Shown one piece after another: positions 51,979 to 59,866 of a stretch of DNA of 64,000 nt; position 1 is the first letter of the stretch, and the number at the start of each line of letters is the position of its first letter. This stretch comes from Halomonas salipaludis (GTDB taxonomy: Bacteria; Pseudomonadota; Gammaproteobacteria; Pseudomonadales; Halomonadaceae), in contig NZ_NSKB01000005.1 in assembly GCF_002286975.1 (NCBI RefSeq), forward strand, positions 248,001-312,000. Direction: 5' to 3'. The position numbers and the translations under genes are program-made. The notes under the pieces were generated by a model. The model had not been told where the DNA came from, ran no database searches, and was given only the letters and a program-made list of their open reading frames with translations.

Positions 51979-52545
51979 ATCTGGAAGCGCTACCCCTTCA
52001 GCCTGCGCTGCCGGCGCGATGGCGGGGGCATGCAGGCCACCCTCGATCTGACGGTGGGGTACTCCTCCACCTGCCCCTGTTCGGCCGCGCTGTCGCGCCA
52101 GCTGATCCAGCAGGCCTTCGAGGAGGACTTCACCGATATGCCGGTCAGCCGTCAGGCGGTGAGCGCCTGGCTGGGCAGTGAGGATGGCATTCTGGCCACG
52201 CCCCATAGCCAGCGCAGCCAGGCCCATCTCTCGCTGCGCCTGGCCGGCGATCTAGATGAGCTGCCGCTGCTGGCGCTGGTGGACGCGGTCGAGCGCAGCC
52301 TGGGCACTGCGCTGCAGACCGCGGTCAAGCGCATCGACGAGCAGGCCTTCGCCCTGGCCAACGGCCAGAACCTGATGTTCTGTGAGGACGCCGCGCGCCG
52401 CCTGCACCATACCCTGCGTGACCAGCCCGGCATCAGCGGCTTTCGGCTGCGGGTGGTGCATGCCGAGAGCCTGCATGCCCACGACGCCGTGGCGCGCAGC
52501 GAGTGGAACTGGGCGGCGGACAGCGCTGGCGAGGAGTGGCCATGA
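51979..52545 (+). pseudogene. folE2: GTP cyclohydrolase FolE2, N-terminally truncated
   Basis: Homology begins right after the GTPase stop codon, in the frame WKRYPFSLRCRRDGGG, and continues through VGYSSTCPCSAALSRQLIQQ (catalytic Cys) to AVARSEWNW. That is about 188 residues, against ~300 for FolE2, so roughly the first 110 residues are missing. No start exists at the junction; ATG 52030 would lose more. FolE2 is the metal-flexible substitute for zinc FolE in folate synthesis, normally under Zur. The fusion of the two gene ends indicates a deletion. Activity is doubtful. Confidence 0.8.
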
Positions 52546-52994
52546 CGATCTGGACACAGCTCGAGGAGGCCGCGCTGAACGAGCAGCGGCCCCTGTCCGC
52601 GGTGCTCGCTGCCGTCCCCTGGAACGCCGATGGCCTGATCACCGCCATTGCCCAGCAGCACGATAGCGGCGAGGTGCTGATGCTGGCCTGGATGAGCCGC
52701 GAGGCGTTGCTGGAGACCCTCGAGACGGGGCAGGTCTGCTACTGGTCGCGTTCGCGCCAAACGTTGTGGCGCAAGGGGGAGAGCTCCGGCCACCGCCAGC
52801 GCCTGGTGGAGGCGCGGCTCGACTGCGATGGTGACGACCTGGGCAGCCTGGAGATTGCTGACGCCATTGCCCTGCTTAGTAAGCGCTCCGCCGCCCCCGA
52901 CACCCAGCAGCGGCATGCCGCCCAGGCGGCCCTGCTCGAGCGACTGCAGGCGTGTGGTCCTGTTATAGAGACAGATCCGTGCTCATTTCAATGA
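52542..52994 (+). CDS. HisI-like phosphoribosyl-AMP cyclohydrolase paralogue, altered C-terminus
   Basis: ATG 52542 overlaps the FolE2 stop (ATGA). Residues ~25-105 match HisI: DSGEVLMLAWMSREALLETL, CYWSRSRQTLWRKGESSGH and RLDCDGDD (metal Asp residues). The usual C-terminal CHTGxxSCF zinc motif is absent; instead about 50 residues of other sequence (LEIADAIALLSKRSAAPD...) follow. Either this is a zinc-independent paralogue with a new tail, or a deletion fused it to the end of another gene. Its place in a Zur-type operon suits a zinc-saving paralogue of HisI in histidine synthesis. Confidence 0.75.
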   Translation: MTIWTQLEEAALNEQRPLSAVLAAVPWNADGLITAIAQQHDSGEVLMLAWMSREALLETLETGQVCYWSRSRQTLWRKGESSGHRQRLVEARLDCDGDDLGSLEIADAIALLSKRSAAPDTQQRHAAQAALLERLQACGPVIETDPCSFQ

Positions 52995-53878
52995 GACTTC
53001 AAAGCGTCAATCAAAGCGCGTAGCGCAACGGGTATGTGGCGGCGGCTTGGGTAGTAGAGATAGTAGCCAGGAAAGGTGGGGCACCACTTAGCGAGTACCT
53101 GGATCAATCGCCCAGAAGCGATGTCGTCAGCCACATCATGCTCTAGCAGATAGCCAAGGCCTGCACCGGCTCTTACCGCCGCCACGGCGAGTGGTGTTTC
53201 ATTGACAATCAGCGGGCCGTCGGTGCGTATATTGATCTCTCGTCCATTGTGCTCAAACTCCCAGGGTAATAGACCGCCGGATGTCGTCAGCCGAAAGCCA
53301 ATGCAGCGATGGTGTCTCAGGTCTGCCGGTGTCCGTGGCTTAGGGTAACGTTCGAAGTAGTCCGGTGTGCCCACCACCACCGTGCGCATCGGCGGCCCAA
53401 CGCGCACGGCAACCATGTCTTTCTCGACCGTCTCGTGAAAGCGGATGCCTGCATCGAAGCCTGCGGCCACAATATCGGTCAACCCGTTCTCTATGCTCAC
53501 CTCCACCTGGACATCCGGATTGGCAAGTAGAAAGGCGGGCAGCGCTGGCTCCAGAATCATCTGCGCTGCATGGGCAAAGGTGGTAATGCGGATGGTGCCC
53601 GAAGGCGATTCGCGCCACTGGGCCAGTGTGGCCAGGCCACCCTCTATCTCTGCCAGCGCAGGCTCGAGTGAGCGTAGCAGGCGCTCGCCAGCCTCGGTGG
53701 GGGCAACGCTGCGCGTGGTGCGCGCTAATAAACGAACACCCAAGCGCTCCTCGAGCCCGCGCATGGCATGACTGAGGGCTGAGGGGGATATGGCCAGAAG
53801 GGCGGCGGCGCGGGTGAAGCTTCGCTCGCGGGCCACGGTCGTAAAGGCCAGAAGATCATTGAGTTCGCGTCGTTGCAT
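52988..53878 (-). CDS. LysR-family transcriptional regulator
   Basis: A 296-residue LysR protein. RELNDLLAFTTVARERSFTR and SPSALSHAMRGLEERLGVRL form the winged helix; the effector domain has GTIRITTFAHAAQMILEPAL. It is divergent from the aldo/keto reductase at 53983 (104 bases between starts), its likely target. Its stop overlaps the end of the HisI-like gene by 7 bases in convergent orientation. Confidence 0.9.
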   Translation of the reverse strand: MQRRELNDLLAFTTVARERSFTRAAALLAISPSALSHAMRGLEERLGVRLLARTTRSVAPTEAGERLLRSLEPALAEIEGGLATLAQWRESPSGTIRITTFAHAAQMILEPALPAFLLANPDVQVEVSIENGLTDIVAAGFDAGIRFHETVEKDMVAVRVGPPMRTVVVGTPDYFERYPKPRTPADLRHHRCIGFRLTTSGGLLPWEFEHNGREINIRTDGPLIVNETPLAVAAVRAGAGLGYLLEHDVADDIASGRLIQVLAKWCPTFPGYYLYYPSRRHIPVALRALIDALKSH

Positions 53879-53982
53879 TGCTGCATTCTATTCACAAGTT
53901 CATGCCTTTTTCCAGGTCTAATCGTCACACCAAGATGAGCCTATAGTGCGAAGGAGACGCTAATCGCTATAGGAGAAAGAGC

Positions 53983-55086
53983 ATGGATTTAACCCATTAC
54001 CGTACGTTAGGAAATTCGGGACTTGCGGTGAGTCCGCTGGCGCTGGGCACCATGACGTTTGGTGCTGATCGCTGGGGGACAGGAGAGAAAACATCCCGTA
54101 GTGTGTTCAATGCCTACATTGAAGCTGGCGGTAATTTTGTCGATTCAGCAGATGTCTATTCGGCTGGCCACAGTGAAGAGATGCTAGGCGGTTTTATTGC
54201 CGAGAGAGGCCTGCGAGACACCTTGGTGGTCTCGACGAAATCCGGCTTTTCCCGTAGCCAGGGGGCACCCAATTGCGGCGGGAGTGGCGCAAAGAATATC
54301 CGTCTTGGGTTGGAGGGTTCTCTCAGACGCCTGCGCACCGATTATATCGATATGTTCTGGGTGCATGTATGGGATCGGTTCACGCCCGCAGAAGAAGTGC
54401 TGCAAACGCTGGTCGATGCCAAGCGGAGTGGAAAGATTCTTCATTACGGCTTCTCTAATACGCCTGGTTGGTATATCGCTAAAGTCGCCACGTTAGCCCA
54501 AGCACACGGGCTTCCCGCACCGGTCGGTCTTCAGTTTCAATACTCGCTGATCGAGCGTGGCGTCGAACTCGATATCCTGCCTGCCGGTAACGAGTTCGGG
54601 CTAGGCATGGTGCCGTGGAGCCCATTGGGCGGTGGCCTGCTCAGTGGGAAATATGGTCGTGAGATGCTTGCCGAGTCGAGCCGTGAAGGGGGACTTCCGG
54701 ACAAGGCGGGTGTGGCGCAGGAAGGAAGTGATGGCCGCCTGAACGGCGATAACCCTTTCGGGGGAATGCTGTTTACCGAGCGCAACTTCGATGTCGTCGA
54801 TGTGGTGCGTGATATTGCTCAGGAGATAGGCCGTTCAATGGCTGAAGTGGCGCTGGCCTGGGTCGTCAATCGGCCTGGCGTTTCCAGCGTATTAGTCGGT
54901 GCTAGCCGCGTTGTTCAGCTATCCCAGAATATTGCCGCTCTTGATATCATGCTCACCCGCGAGCAGCAGGGACGCCTTGATCAGGTTAGCGAGCTGGCGC
55001 AGATAAACCCTTACTTTATCTTCCAACTACCGTCGGACTTAATCCGTGGCGTACCATCAGTCACTTCGTGGAAAGCCGTTGGATAA
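53983..55086 (+). CDS. Aldo/keto reductase
   Basis: A 367-residue reductase. YRTLGNSGLAVSPLALGTMT begins the barrel; NFVDSADVYSAGHSEEMLGG carries Asp and Tyr, VVSTKSGFS the Lys and YIDMFWVHVWD the His. VLVGASRVVQLSQNIAAL is the NADPH loop. It should reduce aldehydes or ketones. TATAGGAGAAAG is a strong ribosome site before ATG 53983. Controlled, most likely, by the divergent LysR. A 26-bp palindrome at 55124 follows the stop. Confidence 0.9.
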   Translation: MDLTHYRTLGNSGLAVSPLALGTMTFGADRWGTGEKTSRSVFNAYIEAGGNFVDSADVYSAGHSEEMLGGFIAERGLRDTLVVSTKSGFSRSQGAPNCGGSGAKNIRLGLEGSLRRLRTDYIDMFWVHVWDRFTPAEEVLQTLVDAKRSGKILHYGFSNTPGWYIAKVATLAQAHGLPAPVGLQFQYSLIERGVELDILPAGNEFGLGMVPWSPLGGGLLSGKYGREMLAESSREGGLPDKAGVAQEGSDGRLNGDNPFGGMLFTERNFDVVDVVRDIAQEIGRSMAEVALAWVVNRPGVSSVLVGASRVVQLSQNIAALDIMLTREQQGRLDQVSELAQINPYFIFQLPSDLIRGVPSVTSWKAVG

Positions 55087-55123
55087 TGTCGTTTTTGTAA
55101 ATCAGCCATTCTGGTTCGGCAAG

Positions 55124-55149
55124 CTGAGGGCCCTCTAGAGGGCCCTCAG
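55124..55149. terminator. 26-bp perfect palindrome
   Basis: CTGAGGGCCCTCT (55124-55136) is followed directly by its exact inverse to 55149, with no spacer. It lies between the convergent reductase gene and the alcohol dehydrogenase relic. It can form a strong hairpin, but no T tract follows on either strand. Confidence 0.5.
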
Positions 55150-55180
55150 GGGTCAAACCCAACCTGGCTGGACATTTCGC

Positions 55181-55567
<387 letters not shown>

Positions 55568-56614
55568 TCAGCGTTTGCGGGCTTGTGCCAATTGTTGGCG
55601 CCGGAACTCTCCCTGGCGTTCGAACATCCAGCCGGGATACTCGGGCGGCAGTTGGCTGATGCGATCGAGCTCGGCAAGTTCGTCATTGCTGAGCGTGACC
55701 TGGGCGGCGGCGATATTGTCGTCGAGTTGGTCGAGGCGTTTGGCACCGACGATGACACTAGTCACCGCTGGTTGGTGCAGCAGCCAGGCGAGCGCCACCT
55801 GGGCGACGCTGATCCCCTTGGTCTCGGCAATACCGCGCATCACGTCGACGCAGTCGTAGGCGCGTGTTTTCTCCACCGGGGGAAAGTCGAACTCGCTACG
55901 GCGGGCGTCGCCATCGGCTTGACCGTTACGGGCGTACTTGCCGCTGAGCAGACCGCCGGCGAGCGGGCTCCATACCATCAAACCGAGGCCCTCGCTCTCC
56001 AGCATCGGGACGATTTCTCGCTCCAGGTCGCGGCCGGCCAGGGTGTAGTAGGCCTGCAGCGACTGGAAGCGGTTCAGCCCCTTGCGTTCGGCGATGCCGA
56101 GCGCCTTGACGATCTGCCAGGCTGCCCAGTTAGAGACGCCGAGATAACGCACGTGGCCCTGCTGGACCAGGGTGTCCAGCGCGCTCAGGGTCTCTTCGAT
56201 GGGCGTGGCGGGGTCGAAACCGTGCACCTGGTAGAGATCGATATGGTCGAGCTGTAGGCGTTTCAGGCTCGCCTTAACGCCTTCCATGATGTGATAGCGA
56301 GACAGCCCCCTGGCATTGACGCCCGGGCCGGTTTCGCCGAATACCTTGGTGGCGACCACCACCTCGTCGCGCGGCACGCCGAGGTTCTTCAGGGCCTGGC
56401 CGGTGATGCGCTCGGAAAGTCCTTCAGAATAGACGTCGGCGGTGTCGATGAAGTTGATGCCGGCCTCCAGGGCGCGGGCGATCAGCCTGTCGGCATCGCT
56501 CTGCTGCAGGTTGCCGATCTTGCTCCACAGCTCGCCTTCGCCGCCGAAGGTCATGGTGCCCAGGCAGAATTGAGAGACGAAGAGGCCGGTATTGCCGAGT
56601 GTGCGATATTGCAT
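55568..56614 (-). CDS. Aldo/keto reductase
   Basis: A 348-residue reductase. YRTLGNTGLFVSQFCLGTMT, NFIDTADVYSEGLSERITGQ (Asp, Tyr), VVATKVFGETGPGVN (Lys) and HIDLYQVHGFDP (His) are intact; VIVGAKRLDQLDDNIAAA is the cofactor loop. ATG 56614 begins the homology, with AGGAGCACC upstream; the longer frame to 57028 is promoter and antisense of the next gene. It is divergent from the XRE regulator at 56808, which probably controls it. Confidence 0.9.
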   Translation of the reverse strand: MQYRTLGNTGLFVSQFCLGTMTFGGEGELWSKIGNLQQSDADRLIARALEAGINFIDTADVYSEGLSERITGQALKNLGVPRDEVVVATKVFGETGPGVNARGLSRYHIMEGVKASLKRLQLDHIDLYQVHGFDPATPIEETLSALDTLVQQGHVRYLGVSNWAAWQIVKALGIAERKGLNRFQSLQAYYTLAGRDLEREIVPMLESEGLGLMVWSPLAGGLLSGKYARNGQADGDARRSEFDFPPVEKTRAYDCVDVMRGIAETKGISVAQVALAWLLHQPAVTSVIVGAKRLDQLDDNIAAAQVTLSNDELAELDRISQLPPEYPGWMFERQGEFRRQQLAQARKR

Positions 56615-56807
56615 GAGGTGCTCCTTTAGCTGGCGGGGGCTGGTCGGGCATCGGTGCGATTCATCCTGCTGCCTCCGCTCGATGATGGTCGGTACCGCTG
56701 CCACTCGCGGTTGGCGGCGGTGTACGATGAGACGATACGCAGGCCGTAAGACATCGTTCAGGAACGCGCTATTCTGGTATTCGCACTTCCCCCCAAGGAA
56801 ACGCAAC

Positions 56808-57671
56808 GTGCTCAGCAACATCCGTCGCAGCGAAATCTCTACCTTCCTCAGAATCCGGCGTGCCCGGTTGCAGCCCGAGCAGCTCGGCCTGCCGCGGGGC
56901 GCGCGGCGGCGTACGCCCGGCCTGCGCCGTGAGGAGGTGGCCGAACTGGCCGGGATCAGTACCGAGTGGTATGCCTGGCTGGAGCAGATGCGCGACGTGC
57001 ATCCGTCGATGGATACCTTGCAGCGCATTGCCGGGGCGCTGAGGCTGGAGCCCGCCGAGCAGCAGCATCTCCTGACCCTGGGGGGCTATGGCCTGGAGAA
57101 CGCCGGCAACGGGCTGGCGCGCGAGGCCGTGGTGGGTGCGCAGCTACAGCGGCTTATGGATCAGTTGGCATGCTGCCCTGCCTGGATCATGGGGGCCCGC
57201 TCGGACATCCTGGCCTGGAACCGGGCGGCGACCGTCATCCACGGTGATCTGGGTGGCATGCAGGGAATCGAGCGCAACGGTATCCATCAGCTCTTCCTCA
57301 ACCCACGGATGCGCCGCATGTTGGTGGACTGGGAGATTCATGCTCAGGACTGCGTGGCCAAGCTGCGCCTGACCCAGGCCAACTATCTCGACGACCCCTG
57401 GTTCAACGAGCTCATCGAACTGTTGCGATCACGCAGCCCGGCCTTCACCGAGTGGTGGGACGAGCATGATGTCCGCCTGCCTCATGACGGCGTCAAGGTG
57501 TACGAGCATCCCGATGTGGGCCGGCTCTCCTTCGACTATGCCATCCTGCAGGTGGCCGGGGGCAATGGGGTGCCACTGCACTTGATTACCTATGTTCCCA
57601 CCCGCGATACGGACACCGAAGAAAAGATGAAGGCCCTGGTGGAGTGCCCGCAGGCAATGCTTCACGCCTGA
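56808..57671 (+). CDS. XRE-family regulator with MmyB-like ligand domain
   Basis: A 287-residue regulator from GTG 56808, with AAGGAAAC upstream. Helix-turn-helix: GARRRTPGLRREEVAELAGI, STEWYAWLEQ and DTLQRIAGALRLEPAEQQHL. The PAS-like MmyB ligand domain follows (CPAWIMGARSDILAWNRAAT, FLNPRMRRMLVDWEIHAQDC, FDYAILQVAGGNGVPLHLIT). These proteins often pair with a divergent short-chain or aldo/keto reductase, as here at 55568. The frame upstream of 56808 covers the shared promoter and is not coding. Confidence 0.9.
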   Translation: MLSNIRRSEISTFLRIRRARLQPEQLGLPRGARRRTPGLRREEVAELAGISTEWYAWLEQMRDVHPSMDTLQRIAGALRLEPAEQQHLLTLGGYGLENAGNGLAREAVVGAQLQRLMDQLACCPAWIMGARSDILAWNRAATVIHGDLGGMQGIERNGIHQLFLNPRMRRMLVDWEIHAQDCVAKLRLTQANYLDDPWFNELIELLRSRSPAFTEWWDEHDVRLPHDGVKVYEHPDVGRLSFDYAILQVAGGNGVPLHLITYVPTRDTDTEEKMKALVECPQAMLHA

Positions 57672-57722
57672 TTCAGTGCTGAGCCACATAGCGCCTCAAC
57701 GCTTGCCTGGGTTGGCCCTGCC

Positions 57723-58091
57723 TCACTCCCTATTATACCGCCTCCTGGCTTCGGCGATGGTGCGGTGGTGGCTGTCGGCCCAGTTCACCAGCGCCTGCAT
57801 CGGTTCGAGAAATGAGTGGCCGAGTTCGGTCAGGCGGTACTCCACGCGCGGTGGCACCTCCGGGTAGACCGTGCGTGTGACGAAGCCATCCTGTTCCAGG
57901 TGCTTGAGGGTGCGCGAAAGCATCTGCTTGGAGATGTCGCCGATCTCGCGCATCAACTCGTTGAAGCGCTGGGTACCGGGCTGCAGGGTCAGCAGTACGA
58001 GAACGCTCCATTGATCGCCGATGCGGTCGAGTACGTCGCGAATCGGGCAGGGATTATCATATTCGAAACTTTCGAGCGGTTGGTTTGGCAT
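57723..58091 (-). CDS. HxlR-family transcriptional regulator
   Basis: A 122-residue regulator from ATG 58091. ESFEYDNPCPIRDVLDRIGD contains the conserved Cys of HxlR/YodB-type redox sensors. WSVLVLLTLQPGTQRFNELM and GDISKQMLSRTLKHLEQDGF are the winged helix, and YPEVPPRVEYRLTELGHSFL the wing. It likely senses quinones, aldehydes or diamide through that Cys and represses the divergent NAD(P)-binding gene at 58241. GAGTCACC-type site upstream; nested repeats lie at 58179-58224. Confidence 0.9.
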   Translation of the reverse strand: MPNQPLESFEYDNPCPIRDVLDRIGDQWSVLVLLTLQPGTQRFNELMREIGDISKQMLSRTLKHLEQDGFVTRTVYPEVPPRVEYRLTELGHSFLEPMQALVNWADSHHRTIAEARRRYNRE

Positions 58092-58178
58092 GGTGACTCC
58101 TTTAGGTGCCCAAGGGTCATGCTGGTGTGACCGGGTCGCACGCCGCTGACTTCTTGTGGATGAGTGAGAAGTAACATA

Positions 58179-58224
58179 GTTTGCCACATGGGTCTATTAA
58201 TTAGACTAGGTCTATAAAGCAAAC
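58179..58224. promoter_or_regulatory. Nested inverted repeats in HxlR divergent promoter
   Basis: GTCTA (58192-58196), TAGAC (58202-58206) and GTCTA (58210-58214) give two overlapping exact palindromes, framed by GTTTGC (58179-58184) and its inverse GCAAAC (58219-58224). The set is centred just before the NAD(P)-binding gene and fits a site for one or two HxlR dimers. Confidence 0.6.
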
Positions 58225-58240
58225 CAAAGGAGTCTTGAAC

Positions 58241-58852
58241 ATGGCCAATGTTGCTCTCATCGGCGCTTCCGGTAACGCCGGCTCTCGTATCCTCCAGGAA
58301 CTCTCCGACCGCGGTCATCAGGTGACCGCTATCGCGCGCCATCCCGAACGCATCGATAGTTTGCCGGGTGTCGTGCCCCGTCAGGGGGACGTGCTCGACC
58401 GCGCTGGGCTGGCCGGCATGCTGCGTGGTCACGACGCGGTAATCAGCTCGGTACACTTCGCTACATGCGATGCTGATACGCTGATTGGCGCGGTGCGCGA
58501 TGCCGGTGTGAAACGCTATCTGGTGGTGGGCGGAGCCGGCAGCCTGGAGGTTGCCCCCGGCCAGCGCCTGATCGACCAACCGGAGTTTCCGGAGGAGTAC
58601 AAGGTGGAAGCGAGCGCAGGTGTGGTCTTCCTGGAGCGCTTGAGAGATGTCGAGGATCTCGATTGGACTTTCCTGTCGCCCTCCGCGATGTTCGTACCGG
58701 GCGAGCGCACTGGTAACTTCCGCCTCGGCAAGGATGCGCTACTGAGCAACGAGAACGGCTCCAGCATCTCGTTCGAGGATTACGCCATCGCCATGGTCGA
58801 TGAGCTCGAGCGCCCCGACCACGTGCGCCAGCGATTCACCGTTGGCTATTGA
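58241..58852 (+). CDS. NAD(P)H-binding oxidoreductase (YwnB-like)
   Basis: A 203-residue Rossmann protein of the NmrA/atypical short-chain dehydrogenase kind. NVALIGASGNAGSRILQELS is the NADP motif; HDAVISSVHFATC and YLVVGGAGSLEVAPG follow, with the WTFLSPSAMFVPGERTGNF segment typical of YwnB-like proteins. Substrate unknown; close relatives respond to quinone or aldehyde stress. ATG 58241 has AAAGGAGTC upstream. Controlled, most likely, by the divergent HxlR protein. Confidence 0.87.
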   Translation: MANVALIGASGNAGSRILQELSDRGHQVTAIARHPERIDSLPGVVPRQGDVLDRAGLAGMLRGHDAVISSVHFATCDADTLIGAVRDAGVKRYLVVGGAGSLEVAPGQRLIDQPEFPEEYKVEASAGVVFLERLRDVEDLDWTFLSPSAMFVPGERTGNFRLGKDALLSNENGSSISFEDYAIAMVDELERPDHVRQRFTVGY

Positions 58853-58887
58853 GGTCATTGCAGGTCTAGAGGGGCTGGATGGGGATT

Positions 58888-59550
58888 TCACTCAATGGGA
58901 TCGCCATTGGCATATTTCACCCAGGTCTTGCCCAGATGATTGCGCAGTTCTCGCCCAACCCGCTCAGGGTCTCTTGCCTCCAGCGCCGCCATGATGGCTT
59001 CGTGTTCCTCCATGGCGGTCGCCCATTTCTCGTTCTTCTGGTTCGACAGGTAGCGTACCCGGTAAAGCTGGCGGCTCAGGTTGGCATGCATGTCGATCAG
59101 GGTGGAGTTACCCGACAGGGCGACGATGCGGTTGTGGATCTCCTGGTTCAGGCGGAAGTAGTTCTGTCGGTCGCGGCGCAGGAAGCAGGCCTTCATCTCA
59201 TAATGGAGTGCCTGTAATTCCGCGATGTCATCGTCGCTGGCATTGGCACAGGTAAGTTCTGCTGCCGCCTGCTCCAGCACGCTCAATACGTAGGCCTTCT
59301 CCTTGATGTCGGCGGCACTGACGTCGGCAACCACCGCTCCCCGATGCGGAGAGATGATAACCAGCCCTTCGGTCGCCAGGATCTTCAGCGCCTCTCGCAA
59401 TGGAGTACGCGAGACCTGCAGCTCGTCAGCCAGGGTGCGTTCGGGGAGACGCTGGCCGGGCTGAAAATGGTCCATCACGATGTGCTCACGCAGATAGTTG
59501 GCCACTTTCTCGACCAACCCTGCGTGGCTGGGCTGCACGGCATCTTCCAT
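58888..59550 (-). CDS. GntR-family regulator with FCD domain
   Basis: A 220-residue FadR/VanR-type regulator. The N-terminal winged helix holds PGQRLPERTLADELQVSRTP and LREALKILATEGLVIISPHR. The all-helical FCD ligand domain follows (YVLSVLEQAAAELTCANASD, RLNQEIHNRIVALSGNSTLI), with His and Asp residues suited to bind a metal and a carboxylate. It probably represses the divergent dehydrogenase-transporter operon and itself through the repeated sites at 59584, 59718 and 60058, and is released by the transported carboxylate. Confidence 0.9.
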   Translation of the reverse strand: MEDAVQPSHAGLVEKVANYLREHIVMDHFQPGQRLPERTLADELQVSRTPLREALKILATEGLVIISPHRGAVVADVSAADIKEKAYVLSVLEQAAAELTCANASDDDIAELQALHYEMKACFLRRDRQNYFRLNQEIHNRIVALSGNSTLIDMHANLSRQLYRVRYLSNQKNEKWATAMEEHEAIMAALEARDPERVGRELRNHLGKTWVKYANGDPIE

Positions 59551-59583
59551 TGGTTTGCTTCACCTTGAGTGCGAGCGCCAAGA

Positions 59584-59597
59584 ATGGCATACCATTT
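59584..59597. promoter_or_regulatory. GntR operator-like palindrome, site 1
   Basis: AATGGCATACCATT: arms AATGG and CCATT around CATA, 34 bases before the GntR start. This position suits autorepression. Confidence 0.7.
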
Positions 59598-59717
59598 TTT
59601 CCCTTTCAAATATTCGTGGCTCGTGCCCTCTAGTTTTTGTTTATAATTATCAATCACTTACCCATTGTCCTTGTGCCTGGAATACTAAAGTCTTATCTGG
59701 CATCGGTTGACCCTTAA

Positions 59718-59731
59718 AATGGCATACCATT
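59718..59731. promoter_or_regulatory. GntR operator-like palindrome, site 2
   Basis: Identical 14 bases to site 1, about 136 bases before ATG 59867 of the dehydrogenase gene. It is the likely control site for the catabolic operon. Confidence 0.7.
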
Positions 59732-59866
59732 ACATTTTGCTCAGATCATGCCTCACTCGACCCTGCCCTTGTCTAGGCGGGGTGAGTCTCGGCTAGGTGC
59801 AATACACTGGCCAGCTTCCTACAAGACGCAGCCCTAAACGATGATTGGCACGGAACAATATTACTC

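Larger units (their letters stand above)
59551..59866. promoter_or_regulatory. Divergent promoter region of GntR and carboxylate operon
   Basis: A 316-base AT-rich region without a gene. It holds two copies of the 14-base operator (59584-59597, 59718-59731), one near each start. I cannot assign -35 and -10 boxes with confidence. Confidence 0.6.

Noticed and set aside
52860-52994. HisI tail as part of a CysS-like C-terminus
   Set aside because: The pattern of Ala/Arg helices followed by VIETDP is only loosely similar to cysteinyl-tRNA synthetase ends; too weak to claim a fusion partner.
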